Shown: positions 6,021 to 13,651, numbered from the stretch's first letter. The stretch is 14,123 bases of DNA from Candidatus Pacearchaeota archaeon (GCA_002690445.1 NZER01000320.1:1-14123), one strand, 5' to 3'. The notes: a model not told the origin generated them from the letters alone. Numbers and translations are program-made.

Positions 6021-6314
6021 ATGGAATGGTCAGACATCAACGATATAGCACAAATAGTAGGCCTCGTAGCTTTGCCCGTCATAGGTTGGGTTTTTCACAC
6101 TGTGATAAAACACGGGAGTAAACTTATCATGCTGGAAGAAAAAGTCAATGACTCAATAGCAAGAAGATTGGATTCTTTGGAAAATAAGGTTGACGGAATA
6201 GAGATAAAGATTGATAATAAGATAGATAAACTAGAAGATTCGCTTCATCAAACACAGCTATCGATGGCTGATAAAATATTGCAAGCGATTCATGGAAATA
6301 ATCAAGGAGATTAA
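6021..6314 (+). CDS. Membrane-anchored coiled-coil protein (holin/XhlA-like)
   Basis: A 97-aa protein beginning MEWSDINDIAQIVGLVALPV. ATG 6021 has TAGGAG 7 nt upstream. One hydrophobic segment (about 10-30, IAQIVGLVALPVIGWVFHTV) is followed by a long heptad-like helix (about 35-88) with repeated Leu/Ile positions (LEEKVNDSIARRLDSLENKV, IEIKIDNKIDKLEDS). This single membrane span plus coiled coil resembles phage XhlA-type and other lysis-associated or virion-tethered membrane proteins. It lies after a terminator and overlaps the leader of the next gene (stop 6314, next ATG 6316), so the two are co-translated. The role in lysis is inference. Confidence 0.6.
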   Translation: MEWSDINDIAQIVGLVALPVIGWVFHTVIKHGSKLIMLEEKVNDSIARRLDSLENKVDGIEIKIDNKIDKLEDSLHQTQLSMADKILQAIHGNNQGD

Positions 6315-6315
6315 A

Positions 6316-6534
6316 ATGGCAGATAAAGAAGTTATTCGAGCGATGCTGGACAAGGTAATTCTGGGACATCAGTCTCAGAGTGAACTTATTGAGGTTTTTA
6401 CTTCGATGGCAGCAGAGCTTGGGGTAGAAAAAAATGCCCCAGAGCCAGCACCAGTTCCAGAACCGGAACCGGAACCGGAGCCGGAGCCAGCCTCAGAGGA
6501 CGATGAAAACAAGAGCAGCTTTTTCGGGGCTTAA
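6316..6534 (+). CDS. Small protein with acidic Pro-Glu repeat
   Basis: A 72-aa protein beginning MADKEVIRAMLDKVILGHQS. ATG 6316 has AAGGAG 6 nt upstream and is preferred over the in-frame start at 6292, which lies inside the preceding gene. A helical N-terminal half (about 2-41) is followed by a Pro-Glu repeat (residues 45-61), then an acidic Asp/Glu stretch, ending in SSFFGA. No catalytic motif is seen. Pro-Glu repeats usually act as extended spacers between a membrane or capsid anchor and another partner. It begins 1 nt after the membrane protein gene stops, so the pair may work together. Confidence 0.65.
   Translation: MADKEVIRAMLDKVILGHQSQSELIEVFTSMAAELGVEKNAPEPAPVPEPEPEPEPEPASEDDENKSSFFGA
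6457..6486 (+). repeat. Hexanucleotide tandem repeat (Pro-Glu codons)
   Basis: Five hexamers of the form CC(A/G)GA(A/G) run in frame and code Pro-Glu repeats. The variants differ only at third positions, so the number of units could change by replication slippage without shifting the frame. Confidence 0.8.
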
Positions 6535-6557
6535 TCTTGTGTAAGACCTTTTTGGGC

Positions 6558-6586
6558 TTGCAAATATCAACAACGATACTTATAAT
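6558..6586 (+). promoter_or_regulatory. Sigma-70 promoter for leader RNA/nrdA
   Basis: TTGCAA (6558-6563), a 17-bp spacer and a perfect TATAAT (6581-6586). Transcription would begin near 6593, about 160 nt before the nrdA ATG, leaving a long leader. It is the best-spaced promoter in the window. Confidence 0.7.
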
Positions 6587-6592
6587 AAAATG

Positions 6593-6704
6593 TTCGGGGA
6601 TTACTAAAGTCTAGCTTTATTACAAAGCAGATTAGCAACATTCACTCCGACCCGCCGAAAGGCGCAGAGAACATCAAGAGCTACTTGCTCTGTTCTCTGT
6701 TTTT
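6593..6704 (+). ncRNA. Candidate structured small RNA or nrdA attenuator leader
   Basis: About 110 nt between a sigma-70 promoter and an intrinsic terminator, with three hairpins. Hairpin 1 (6604-6635) pairs CTAA/TTAG, TCT/AGA and GCTTT/AAAGC around an ATTAC loop, with two small 5' bulges. Hairpin 2 (6653-6664) is CGCC-GAAA-GGCG, capped by a GNRA tetraloop. Hairpin 3 is the terminator (6665-6704). No convincing open reading frame fills the segment. It could be a free small RNA made by the phage, or a leader whose readthrough sets nrdA expression. I do not match it to a known riboswitch; it is not a recognisable cobalamin element. The transcript ends and function are inference. Confidence 0.55.
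6665..6704 (+). terminator. Rho-independent terminator upstream of nrdA
   Basis: CAGAGAAC (6665-6672) pairs exactly with GTTCTCTG (6692-6699). Above it a 4-nt 5' bulge and a second 5-bp stem AGAGC/GCTCT enclose a TACTT loop. Five T follow (6700-6704). Its position 50 nt before nrdA means that nrdA needs readthrough, upstream attenuation or another promoter; the T-rich stretch at 6714-6722 is only a weak possible second signal. Confidence 0.8.
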
Positions 6705-6754
6705 ATAAGTGTCGTTTTTTTTATACCTTTAGATTCTTTAGCCACAGTGAGATC

Positions 6755-9244
6755 ATGACGAATAATATTAAAATCAAGAAGAGGAACGGAAGACTTGAAG
6801 ATGTTTGCATTGATAAAATTAATAAATGCGTTGAAAGAGCCTGTGGTTCACTAGAAGAGGTTTCTGTTAGTGAAATAGTTTTAGACGCTAGCCTACAACT
6901 CTATAACAAAATACCAACTACAGAGATTAACCAAGCTCTTATCTTGTCGGCAAGATCTAAAATAGAGAAGGAACCAAACTACGCATACGTAGCAGCCAGA
7001 ATGCTGCTGAACAATCTCTACAAAGAAGTTTTTGGAAAAACTGTAGAGAGTGAAACATTCATAGACCAATACAAAAAATCGTTCGTTAAAAATATTAAAA
7101 CGATGGTTAAAGAGGGGCGCCTCAGTGAAGCGCTTTTATTGTATGATTTAGATGTCTTAGCGGAAAAGCTAGAGCAACCCAGAGATGGGTCTTTTAAATA
7201 TCTCGGTGTTCAAACGCTCTACGATAGATACTTTATCCACATCGACGGAAATAGAATGGAAACCCCTCAGGCTTTCTACATGAGGGTGGCGATGGGTTTA
7301 TGTGTCGGAGAAGATGACAAAGAAAAAAGAGCAATAGAAATGTACGACATGATGTCGGAGTTTCGTTATTCCCCCTCTACGCCAACGCTGTTCAATAGCG
7401 GAACAAACAGATCTCAGCTATCTTCTTGCTACTTGAGCACTGTAGATGATTCCATTGATGGTATTTTTGGCACAATACACAATCAGGCTAGGCTGTCGAA
7501 GTATGCCGGTGGTCTTGGGGTGGACTGGTCTTCTATTCGAGCTGCGGGAAGTTACATTAAAGGGACAAACGGAAATTCTTCTGGCCTTGTTCCATGGCTC
7601 AAGATATTTAATGACACTCTTGTTGCCGTCAATCAGGGGGGTAAAAGAAAGGGCGCTGGCTGCTCGTATTTAGAGCCGTGGCATCTAGACATTGACGATT
7701 TCTTGGAGCTGAGAAAAAACACAGGCGATGATAGGCGTAGGTGTCACGATATGAATACAGCGCTATGGGTGTGTGATGAATTCATGATTGCGGTTTCTAA
7801 AAAAAGAGACTGGTACTTATTTGACCCCGTGGAATGTCCAGAGCTGCATGAGACCTATGGCAAGGAGTTTACTAAGGTCTATAAGAAATATATAAAGATG
7901 GCTAACGATGGAGACATTAAAAACTTTAGGGTTGTAGATGCTAAAGAGCTCTGGAAAAAGATTCTCACAGCTCTATATGAGACTGGACATCCTTGGATCA
8001 CTTTTAAAGATTCTTCAAATATCAGGTATAGCAATAAACACAAGGGTATTATTCACAGCAGCAACTTGTGTACAGAAATTTTCCTACACACCAAGCCTAC
8101 AGAATATTATGAGGGAAATGTTGTTGATGTTGGTGAGACCGCTGTGTGTAATTTAGCAAGCGTTAATCTCGCTAGCCACCTGAAGGTAAGGACTATTGAC
8201 TGGAAGAAACTCCAACAAACAGTAGAGACGGCAGTCAGAGGCCTTGATAATGTTATAAACCTAAATTTCTACCCGACAAAAGAAGCTGAAAAATCAAACC
8301 TTTCGCATAGACCCGTAGGTTTAGGGATAATGGGAACCCATGATATTCTGCATAAGCTAGGAATACCCTATAATTCAAAGGATGCCGTGCTTATATGCGG
8401 TAAAATACAGGAGTTTATCTCGTTTCATGCCATCAAAACCTCTGCTTTACTAGCCAAAGAAAAGGGTGCATACCCCTCTTTTGAGGGTTCCGAATGGGAT
8501 AACGGCAATTTCCCTATAGATACATATTGCGACCTAATGAACCAGAGAGAGAAGCATAGCCCAGAAAATGTGTATAAAAAAGAGGACTTTGAAACGATTG
8601 AAGAGTGGCACGAGGTTAGACTTTTAGTCGCTGAGCATGGGATGAGAAACAGTAATGTGATGGCAATTGCTCCTACGGCAACCATCTCTTATATACAAGG
8701 ATGTTCTCAATCAATAGAGCCAGATTATTCTGTTCTCTATGTGTACTCCACCCTTAGCGGTGAGTTCACTATGGTTAATGAGCACTTTGTTGCAATGGCC
8801 AAGAAAAAAGGGATTTGGTGTCAGGAACTAATAGACGCCCTTAAGACAGCGGATGGGGACGTAATGCTGTTAGATATAGATGAAGATATTCAAAGGGAGT
8901 TCAAAACCGCTTTTGATATTAATTACGACATCTTAATCGAAGCCGCCGCAGAAAGACAAAAGTGGATAGATATGGGTCAATCTCTCAATCTCTATAACAA
9001 GTTCGAGAGTTTGAAATATTTGAATGATCTATATTTCAAGGCTTGGGAAAGTGGGCTAAAGTCTACATACTATTTAAGAGGAAAGTCAGCGACTAGGGTT
9101 GAAAAATCAACTATAGAAAGCACCACTGAACAAACCGACTCGACGGAGGGAGTCACCCCAGAGGAGGATGTTGTTTTAGAGGAGGACTTAAGTCAGGTCA
9201 AGGCCTGTTTAATTACAGATCCAGACTGTGAAAGCTGTCAATGA
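6755..9244 (+). CDS. nrdA: Ribonucleoside-diphosphate reductase, class I, large (alpha) subunit
   Basis: An 829-aa enzyme subunit that reduces ribonucleoside diphosphates to deoxyribonucleotides for phage DNA. An N-terminal ATP-cone (about 4-95) gives overall activity control. Catalytic residues are intact: C225 (SQLSSCYL), N437-C439-E441 (SSNLCTEIF) and C465 (AVCNLASVNL) correspond to E. coli C225, N437/C439/E441 and C462; the paired radical-transfer tyrosines are Y772-Y773 (STYYLRG). The swinging C-terminal tail ends DPDCESCQ, with C825 and C828 for redox re-activation. It is slightly longer than E. coli NrdA (761 aa). A leader RNA and terminator precede it; the ribosome binding site is weak (GTGAGA). 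Its stop overlaps the next small ORF by ATGA, and the pair with NrdB forms the holoenzyme. It looks closer to the Chlamydia-type sequences than to E. coli. Confidence 0.95.
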   Translation: MTNNIKIKKRNGRLEDVCIDKINKCVERACGSLEEVSVSEIVLDASLQLYNKIPTTEINQALILSARSKIEKEPNYAYVAARMLLNNLYKEVFGKTVESETFIDQYKKSFVKNIKTMVKEGRLSEALLLYDLDVLAEKLEQPRDGSFKYLGVQTLYDRYFIHIDGNRMETPQAFYMRVAMGLCVGEDDKEKRAIEMYDMMSEFRYSPSTPTLFNSGTNRSQLSSCYLSTVDDSIDGIFGTIHNQARLSKYAGGLGVDWSSIRAAGSYIKGTNGNSSGLVPWLKIFNDTLVAVNQGGKRKGAGCSYLEPWHLDIDDFLELRKNTGDDRRRCHDMNTALWVCDEFMIAVSKKRDWYLFDPVECPELHETYGKEFTKVYKKYIKMANDGDIKNFRVVDAKELWKKILTALYETGHPWITFKDSSNIRYSNKHKGIIHSSNLCTEIFLHTKPTEYYEGNVVDVGETAVCNLASVNLASHLKVRTIDWKKLQQTVETAVRGLDNVINLNFYPTKEAEKSNLSHRPVGLGIMGTHDILHKLGIPYNSKDAVLICGKIQEFISFHAIKTSALLAKEKGAYPSFEGSEWDNGNFPIDTYCDLMNQREKHSPENVYKKEDFETIEEWHEVRLLVAEHGMRNSNVMAIAPTATISYIQGCSQSIEPDYSVLYVYSTLSGEFTMVNEHFVAMAKKKGIWCQELIDALKTADGDVMLLDIDEDIQREFKTAFDINYDILIEAAAERQKWIDMGQSLNLYNKFESLKYLNDLYFKAWESGLKSTYYLRGKSATRVEKSTIESTTEQTDSTEGVTPEEDVVLEEDLSQVKACLITDPDCESCQ

Positions 9245-9378
9245 TATTTCAAGAATTCAGACAGTCACCCACTTCACCGTTAAAATATATAGTTGAACTA
9301 ACGCCTGAGGAGTTAGAAAAGGTGAAAGACCTAGTATTTCAAATAATTGAAAGAATAAAAGAAGATGAAAAAAACTAA
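9241..9378 (+). CDS. 45-aa small protein between nrdA and nrdB
   Basis: Begins MIFQEFRQSPTSPLKYIVEL and ends in a charged helix (LTPEELEKVKDLVFQIIERI followed by KEDEKN). The ATG overlaps the nrdA stop as ATGA, and the coding end overlaps the nrdB start by 14 nt, so translation would be coupled through all three genes. The overlap pattern and the amphipathic C-terminal helix support a real gene, although its short length keeps the confidence moderate. No family is recognised; a small RNR-associated factor or a translational relay are guesses. Confidence 0.5.
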   Translation: MIFQEFRQSPTSPLKYIVELTPEELEKVKDLVFQIIERIKEDEKN

Positions 9379-10372
9379 GGAAATCATATCAGACAAGGTT
9401 GCTGTTGTTAATCAGATTTTACCCCATGTTAATAAATGGGCTTGGGACTTGTTTATAGATGGAGCGGCAAACAACTGGATGCCTACAGAGGTTTCAATGG
9501 CTAAAGATATAGAGCAGTGGAAGTCTAAACTACTGTCCGAAGACGAGAAGCTAGTCGTCAAAAGATGTCTTGGTTTTTTTGCCGGAAGCGAATCTCTTGT
9601 TGCGAACAACCTATTGTTGTCTGTGTTTAAGTTTGTTACAGACCCAGAGTGCCGCCAGTATATCTTAAGGCAGGCCTACGAAGAGAGCCTACACAACCTA
9701 ACAGTGGTTTATATTTGTGATTCTTTGAATCTTGATATTAATGAAGTGTATGAGGCTTATAATTCAATCCCTAGTATCAAAGCTAAGGATGAGTTCCTGA
9801 TGAATATCACCACTGACATTAATAGACCCGAATTTAATATTAATACGATAGAAGGCAAAAGAGAATTTTTGCGTAACATGATTACATACTATGTTATATG
9901 TGAAGGCATTTTCTTTTTCTCCGGGTTTGCTATGCTCCTTTCCTTCAATAGACAGAATAAACTTCCCGGAGTCGGTGAACAGATACAATACACGCTTAGA
10001 GACGAGAGTCTTCATATTGAGTTTGGAACCAAGCTGATTAATAGAATTAGAGAAGACAACCCAAAAGTCTGGACAAAAGCTTTTGAGAAGGAAACTATTG
10101 AGCAGATAGAAATGGCCATAGAGCTTGAGCTAGACTACGCGAGAGATGTTTTGCCAAATGGTATTTTGGGATTAAACTCAGACATGTTTATTGATTACGT
10201 TCAATATATAGCAAATAGAAGGTTGGGGAATTTAAACATTCCTTCTCCCTTTGAAGATACACAAAATCCATTTCCTTGGATGAGCGAGATAATTGATTTA
10301 GAGAAATGTAAAAATTTCTTCGAGACCCGAGTAACAGAGTATTCAGTAGGAAACCTAGTAGACGACTTTTAA
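9365..10372 (+). CDS. nrdB: Ribonucleotide reductase small (beta) subunit, class Ic-like
   Basis: A 335-aa ferritin-like subunit that stores the oxidant for NrdA. Metal ligands are E76 (SESLV), E107 and H110 (EESLH), E180 (VICEG), and E214 and H217 (RDESLH). The position of the E. coli radical Tyr122 (H110+4) is V114, with Tyr at 116 as in Chlamydia (Y129). The first ligand is Glu rather than Asp. Both features are those of class Ic R2, which uses a Mn/Fe cofactor and no tyrosyl radical. W38 and C-terminal Y326 (VTEYSVGN) fit the radical-transfer path. The YICDSL, SGFAMLLSF and NPFPWMSE blocks also resemble the Chlamydia protein. It overlaps the 45-aa ORF by 14 nt and ends normally. Confidence 0.95.
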   Translation: MKKTKEIISDKVAVVNQILPHVNKWAWDLFIDGAANNWMPTEVSMAKDIEQWKSKLLSEDEKLVVKRCLGFFAGSESLVANNLLLSVFKFVTDPECRQYILRQAYEESLHNLTVVYICDSLNLDINEVYEAYNSIPSIKAKDEFLMNITTDINRPEFNINTIEGKREFLRNMITYYVICEGIFFFSGFAMLLSFNRQNKLPGVGEQIQYTLRDESLHIEFGTKLINRIREDNPKVWTKAFEKETIEQIEMAIELELDYARDVLPNGILGLNSDMFIDYVQYIANRRLGNLNIPSPFEDTQNPFPWMSEIIDLEKCKNFFETRVTEYSVGNLVDDF

Positions 10373-10388
10373 AATTTAAGGCCAAACC

Positions 10389-11462
10389 ATGCCAGACAAC
10401 AACAGAATATTTTACGCATGTCAAGCTGTTTACGTTGACGGTACCTACCTTCAAAACGTTCAGGCGGTGGGCATCGACTACTCTGCCGACGCCACAGGCA
10501 TATCTGACACAGGAAGAACCCAGCAACAAAGAAGCCTATATTCTAAGCCAGAAATTACTATTTCGATACAACGAGAAGTAAACACGGCTGCCCTCCCCTT
10601 CTATGCTCCAGCCTCAGTTACGAGCTATGCAAATGCCTATATACTCAAAAACGGAAACTTAGGTACATCTGGATGGGATTCATCATCTCTACTCAAAGAA
10701 TATTCAATAGAGGTGGCTTACGGGTCAGATGATCTGTCGGGAAATATAGAAAGCGCAACGCTAAAACATTGTCTGCTCACTGAGGTATCATACGAAATTA
10801 GCGTAGACGGTAGAATGACTGAAAACCTGAGTTTTGTTACTCGAAATCTAATCAAAACTGGCTCAGCGGCAGCCCCAATAGCAACCCCACTAACTGGAAC
10901 GACATTCAAAAGACGACACCTAGATGTAGAGAACGAAGAGTTTATATTGCCTAGCGAGGTAAAAAGTGTTGTTGATATAACACAGCCCAATCCAGCCGGA
11001 GGCGATGATATTGATGTCGCTCGCGCGGTTCAATCTATATCTATAAATGCCACGTTTGACTACGGTGAGATGGCAGACGTTGGCAAATGGAGAGGTTCTA
11101 ATCAAACATCGCTACCAACCGAACAAAACAAATGGAGGTATATAACAACCCCAATTGGTATTACGTGTGAAATCACTGCGATAGTAAGGAAGTCTATAGA
11201 GCAGAACATACTAATCAAAGACACCAATTTTATGGGGACTTTCCCTACTCCAGATAGAGAGATAAAGATTGTAATGGGACAGGAATCAAGCAAGTTTGTT
11301 ATAGACTTGGGCAAGAAAAACTATCTTACCGGAATATCGTTTTCTGGTGGAGATACGGGAGGAGGAAACGTAGAGGCAACGTTCTCATACGCAAATACAA
11401 ATAACGATTTTGTCCCATACAGAGGGACACCAGTAACACTTACACAATCAACAAAATATTAA
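10389..11462 (+). CDS. Probable phage tail-tube-like virion protein
   Basis: A 357-aa protein beginning MPDNNRIFYACQAVYVDGTY, with TTTAAGG 8 nt upstream of ATG 10389. It is beta-rich and soluble. An early AVGIDYSADATGISDTG block leads to repeated strand motifs: ITISIQREVNTAALPFY (59-75), then CLLTEVSYEISVDGRMTENL (128-147), and a C-terminal SKFVIDLGKKNYLTGISFSG followed by GDTGGGNVEATFSYANTNND. The V-S-Y-x-x-x-V-D-G-x-x-T-E and G-G-D-T-G-G-G-N-V/A motifs resemble tail-tube or other virion proteins of large tailed phages. A tail tube fits best, but other virion proteins share the fold. It follows nrdB directly (16 nt gap) and precedes the DUF1501 gene. Confidence 0.5.
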   Translation: MPDNNRIFYACQAVYVDGTYLQNVQAVGIDYSADATGISDTGRTQQQRSLYSKPEITISIQREVNTAALPFYAPASVTSYANAYILKNGNLGTSGWDSSSLLKEYSIEVAYGSDDLSGNIESATLKHCLLTEVSYEISVDGRMTENLSFVTRNLIKTGSAAAPIATPLTGTTFKRRHLDVENEEFILPSEVKSVVDITQPNPAGGDDIDVARAVQSISINATFDYGEMADVGKWRGSNQTSLPTEQNKWRYITTPIGITCEITAIVRKSIEQNILIKDTNFMGTFPTPDREIKIVMGQESSKFVIDLGKKNYLTGISFSGGDTGGGNVEATFSYANTNNDFVPYRGTPVTLTQSTKY

Positions 11463-11479
11463 CGAAAGGGTGGGCAATT

Positions 11480-12727
11480 ATGTTAGATTTTATGTTCAAT
11501 AGACGAGATTTTCTTAGGGCGGGAAGTATCGGCGCTGGAATGAGTGCTGTTGGCCTGTCAGATTATGCTTTTTCACAAGACGGAGCTGTCGCATACAAAG
11601 ACAAGACAGTGGTATGGCTATGGCTTGGGGGAGGCCCAACTCAGTTTGAGACATTCCACGCCCCACTAGATAACACCCCCTCAGAATGGCAACCAGTAAA
11701 CGGCAGGATATATGATTCAAAAACTAACATCTCTCTTGGCGCTGATTGGCAAGAGCTTTCCAAGCATACGAACAAACTGAACGTAGTAAATTCTTTCAGC
11801 CATAAAGACTCTTCCCATAGACAGGGAACGCACTTTATGATGACCGGACATTATAACCCAGACAGAACAACTACTTCTATGGCAAAGCATCCTTCTTTTG
11901 GGTCTGTTATATCTGCTTGTTATGGAACTAATAATCCAGAAAATGGTGTACCCACCTATGTCAAGCAAGGCAAAATAGAAGGGGATGAGGGCTCTTGGCT
12001 CGGAGGAGCATATAAGCCATTTGATCCGTCTAACAAAGACAACCTCACGCCCAGAATAGAAATAGACAGATTTACCAATAGAAAGAGTCTACTAAACGCT
12101 ATTGATGCAACGAGAGTTTCTGGTGACGGAGCAGAATCCTCACAGTTTTACAAGAGCCAAGCCTATGACGTAATTCTTGGGTCTGCCAAAGACGCTTTTA
12201 ATCTAGATAAAGAAGATGAAAAGACAAAAGCTCTTTATGGGTCTGACTCCATAGGAACGCAGCTGCTTCTTGCTAGAAGGCTTGCGGAATATGGAACTCG
12301 TTTCATAACCCTTACTTATGGTGGATGGGATATGCATAGCAATATCTCTACAGCTATGAAAACTAAAGCTCCCCCAATTGATAAGGCTATAGCTGGATTC
12401 CTACAGGATGTTTGGGATCGTGGACTAAATGAGAAAATTATCCTTGTTGTTACTGGTGAGTTTGGAAGAACCAAATTCAACGCAAACTCGGGTAGAGATC
12501 ACTGGCCCTCAATTACCCCCATGCTTATGGCTGGCGGAGAATACCAATCTGGCAGGACAATTGGTGCGGCAGACAGATCATATAGCCCAATAGAGAACCC
12601 TGTTGGGCCAATTGACCTTCAGGCAACTCTGTTCGATCATTTTGGGATAGATAAAAATACACAAAGGGTAGACAACAGTGGACGCCCAAGGTACTTATTA
12701 GAAGGGGAAGCAACGGTGATTTTATAA
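11480..12727 (+). CDS. DUF1501 family protein with Tat signal
   Basis: A 415-aa protein of the DUF1501 family, related by fold to the alkaline phosphatase/sulfatase superfamily; the biochemical role is unknown. A twin-arginine signal lies at 7-13 (NRRDFLR), followed by a hydrophobic stretch and a probable cleavage site near FSQD (31-34), so export in folded form through Tat is expected. Family motifs are clear: WLWLGGGPTQFETFHAP (46-62), GTHFMMTGHYNP (116-127), YGGWDMHSN (280-288), VVTGEFGR (323-330), GRDHWP (338-343) and a C-terminal P-I-D-L-Q-A-T block (377-383). Length is close to the usual family size. The family is strongly expanded in Planctomycetes. ATG 11480 has GGGTGGG upstream. The stop overlaps the next ATG as TAATG. 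A metal-binding hydrolase-like role and transfer from a host are inference. Confidence 0.85.
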   Translation: MLDFMFNRRDFLRAGSIGAGMSAVGLSDYAFSQDGAVAYKDKTVVWLWLGGGPTQFETFHAPLDNTPSEWQPVNGRIYDSKTNISLGADWQELSKHTNKLNVVNSFSHKDSSHRQGTHFMMTGHYNPDRTTTSMAKHPSFGSVISACYGTNNPENGVPTYVKQGKIEGDEGSWLGGAYKPFDPSNKDNLTPRIEIDRFTNRKSLLNAIDATRVSGDGAESSQFYKSQAYDVILGSAKDAFNLDKEDEKTKALYGSDSIGTQLLLARRLAEYGTRFITLTYGGWDMHSNISTAMKTKAPPIDKAIAGFLQDVWDRGLNEKIILVVTGEFGRTKFNANSGRDHWPSITPMLMAGGEYQSGRTIGAADRSYSPIENPVGPIDLQATLFDHFGIDKNTQRVDNSGRPRYLLEGEATVIL

Positions 12728-12993
12728 TGCCAATACCAAACACCAAAGAAAATGAAGACAAAAGCGATTTCATGTCACGCTGCATGGGTGATAGTACTAT
12801 GAATAAAGAATACCCCGACAAGAAACAAAGATATGCTGTTTGCATGAGCAAGGCCACAGAGGGTCTTAGTCTTATTGAGGCGGTAGATCTTCGGGTAAGA
12901 TACAAGTCTGAGTCTGATGAAAAGGCGGGCTATCCACCCAACTGTAATGAGGGTTATGTGGAAAAGGATGGAAAATGTGTTCGGGTCGAATAA
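12727..12993 (+). CDS. Small phage protein with paired-Cys motifs
   Basis: An 88-aa protein beginning MPIPNTKENEDKSDFMSRCM. The N-terminal pattern F-M-S-R-C-M ... Q-R-Y-A-V-C-M-S (C19 and C39) is a conserved phage motif often found at the start of prohead-related or virion-associated proteins. The C-terminal P-P-N-C-N-E-G-Y-V-E-K-D-G-K-C (C73 and C84) forms a second Cys pair. Each pair could make a disulphide or a metal site. No signal peptide is seen. It is translationally coupled to DUF1501 (TAATG) and overlaps the following gene by 19 nt. Function unknown; a capsid maturation or virion role would fit the motif (inference). Confidence 0.7.
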   Translation: MPIPNTKENEDKSDFMSRCMGDSTMNKEYPDKKQRYAVCMSKATEGLSLIEAVDLRVRYKSESDEKAGYPPNCNEGYVEKDGKCVRVE

Positions 12994-13487
12994 AGAGGCT
13001 GTGCGCAATTGTCTTAGCGGCTTTTTCGATTTTTTTGGTTTCGTCGGGCAGCCCTGAAAGGCTTGTAATATATGACTCTTGCGACTACCTTGAAATAAAC
13101 AATGTATATAAAATAGATGATGAAACAGGAGAAATTAAACTAAGAATGGTTCAGTATGTCTGGTGGGAATGGAGAGATTCTATTCTTGTTCCGGTGCTAG
13201 ACCCCAACACAAGACAAAAAACAGGATTGAGCAAGCAGGGCTCTGGGTTCGTAGTAAGAGACTATGTGGTTGTTAAAAACAATAACCTTAAACAGCCACG
13301 AATTATCCGCACAGCTCTCGCAAAAACTAAAAGAGGGTGGGTGTGTATATACCAAGACTTTACATACGATATAATAAGACATGTATCAGTTAAATGGATA
13401 GTTACCACTCATACATCTTATGATTCAGAACTAAACAATAGAGAGATAATAGCGCTAGAAAACAGAAATAGATTAACAAGAAGGTAA
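12975..13487 (+). CDS. Hypothetical secreted protein
   Basis: A 170-aa protein with an N-terminal signal peptide: a basic N-region (MCSGRIKR), a hydrophobic core (LCAIVLAAFSIFLVSS) and a likely cleavage site near GSPE (25-28). The mature part is rich in aromatic and basic residues, with a WWEWR cluster (63-67), a beta-type centre (GSGFVVRDYVVVKN) and an Arg/Asn-rich tail. Cysteines at 36 and 124 could form a disulphide. The start ATG 12975 lies inside the previous gene, with AAGGATGG upstream. No family is recognised. Its place between DUF1501 and the EF-hand gene suggests a shared envelope-facing role (inference). Confidence 0.7.
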   Translation: MCSGRIKRLCAIVLAAFSIFLVSSGSPERLVIYDSCDYLEINNVYKIDDETGEIKLRMVQYVWWEWRDSILVPVLDPNTRQKTGLSKQGSGFVVRDYVVVKNNNLKQPRIIRTALAKTKRGWVCIYQDFTYDIIRHVSVKWIVTTHTSYDSELNNREIIALENRNRLTRR

Positions 13488-13491
13488 GAAA

Positions 13492-13581
13492 ATGAAGACA
13501 TTTCTAATCATTGTGATGATTGCTATTGTTTCACGAATATCTTGGTTAGCAGGTAAAGTAATAGCATCTTGGAGAAACTAA
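13492..13581 (+). CDS. 29-aa membrane peptide
   Basis: Encodes MKTFLIIVMIAIVSRISWLA followed by GKVIASWRN. One hydrophobic span (about 3-20) and a short basic tail are visible. ATG 13492 is 4 nt after the previous stop, and an AAGAAGG-type site lies upstream. Such short hydrophobic ORFs also occur by chance; the tight spacing in a dense operon argues for a real gene. It would sit in the inner membrane. Confidence 0.45.
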   Translation: MKTFLIIVMIAIVSRISWLAGKVIASWRN

Positions 13582-13651
13582 AGTGGTTTTCAGGTGTTAA
13601 ATACTAAAGCGAAAAACATTAATTAATTTTTTAACATAAATGGAGAAGAAG

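Noticed and set aside
6593..6704. Cobalamin or other known riboswitch for nrdA
   Set aside because: The visible hairpins do not match a named riboswitch; the GCCACAG near the start codon is too short to support a cobalamin element, which mainly controls class II RNR.
12525..12905. 126-aa minus-strand ORF
   Set aside because: It is antisense to the end of the DUF1501 gene and the next gene, both with recognised motifs; it has no ribosome binding site support.
12994..13040. GC-containing hairpin then T-run (possible terminator)
   Set aside because: The stem is only about 4 bp and the T-run lies inside the signal-peptide coding region of the next gene.
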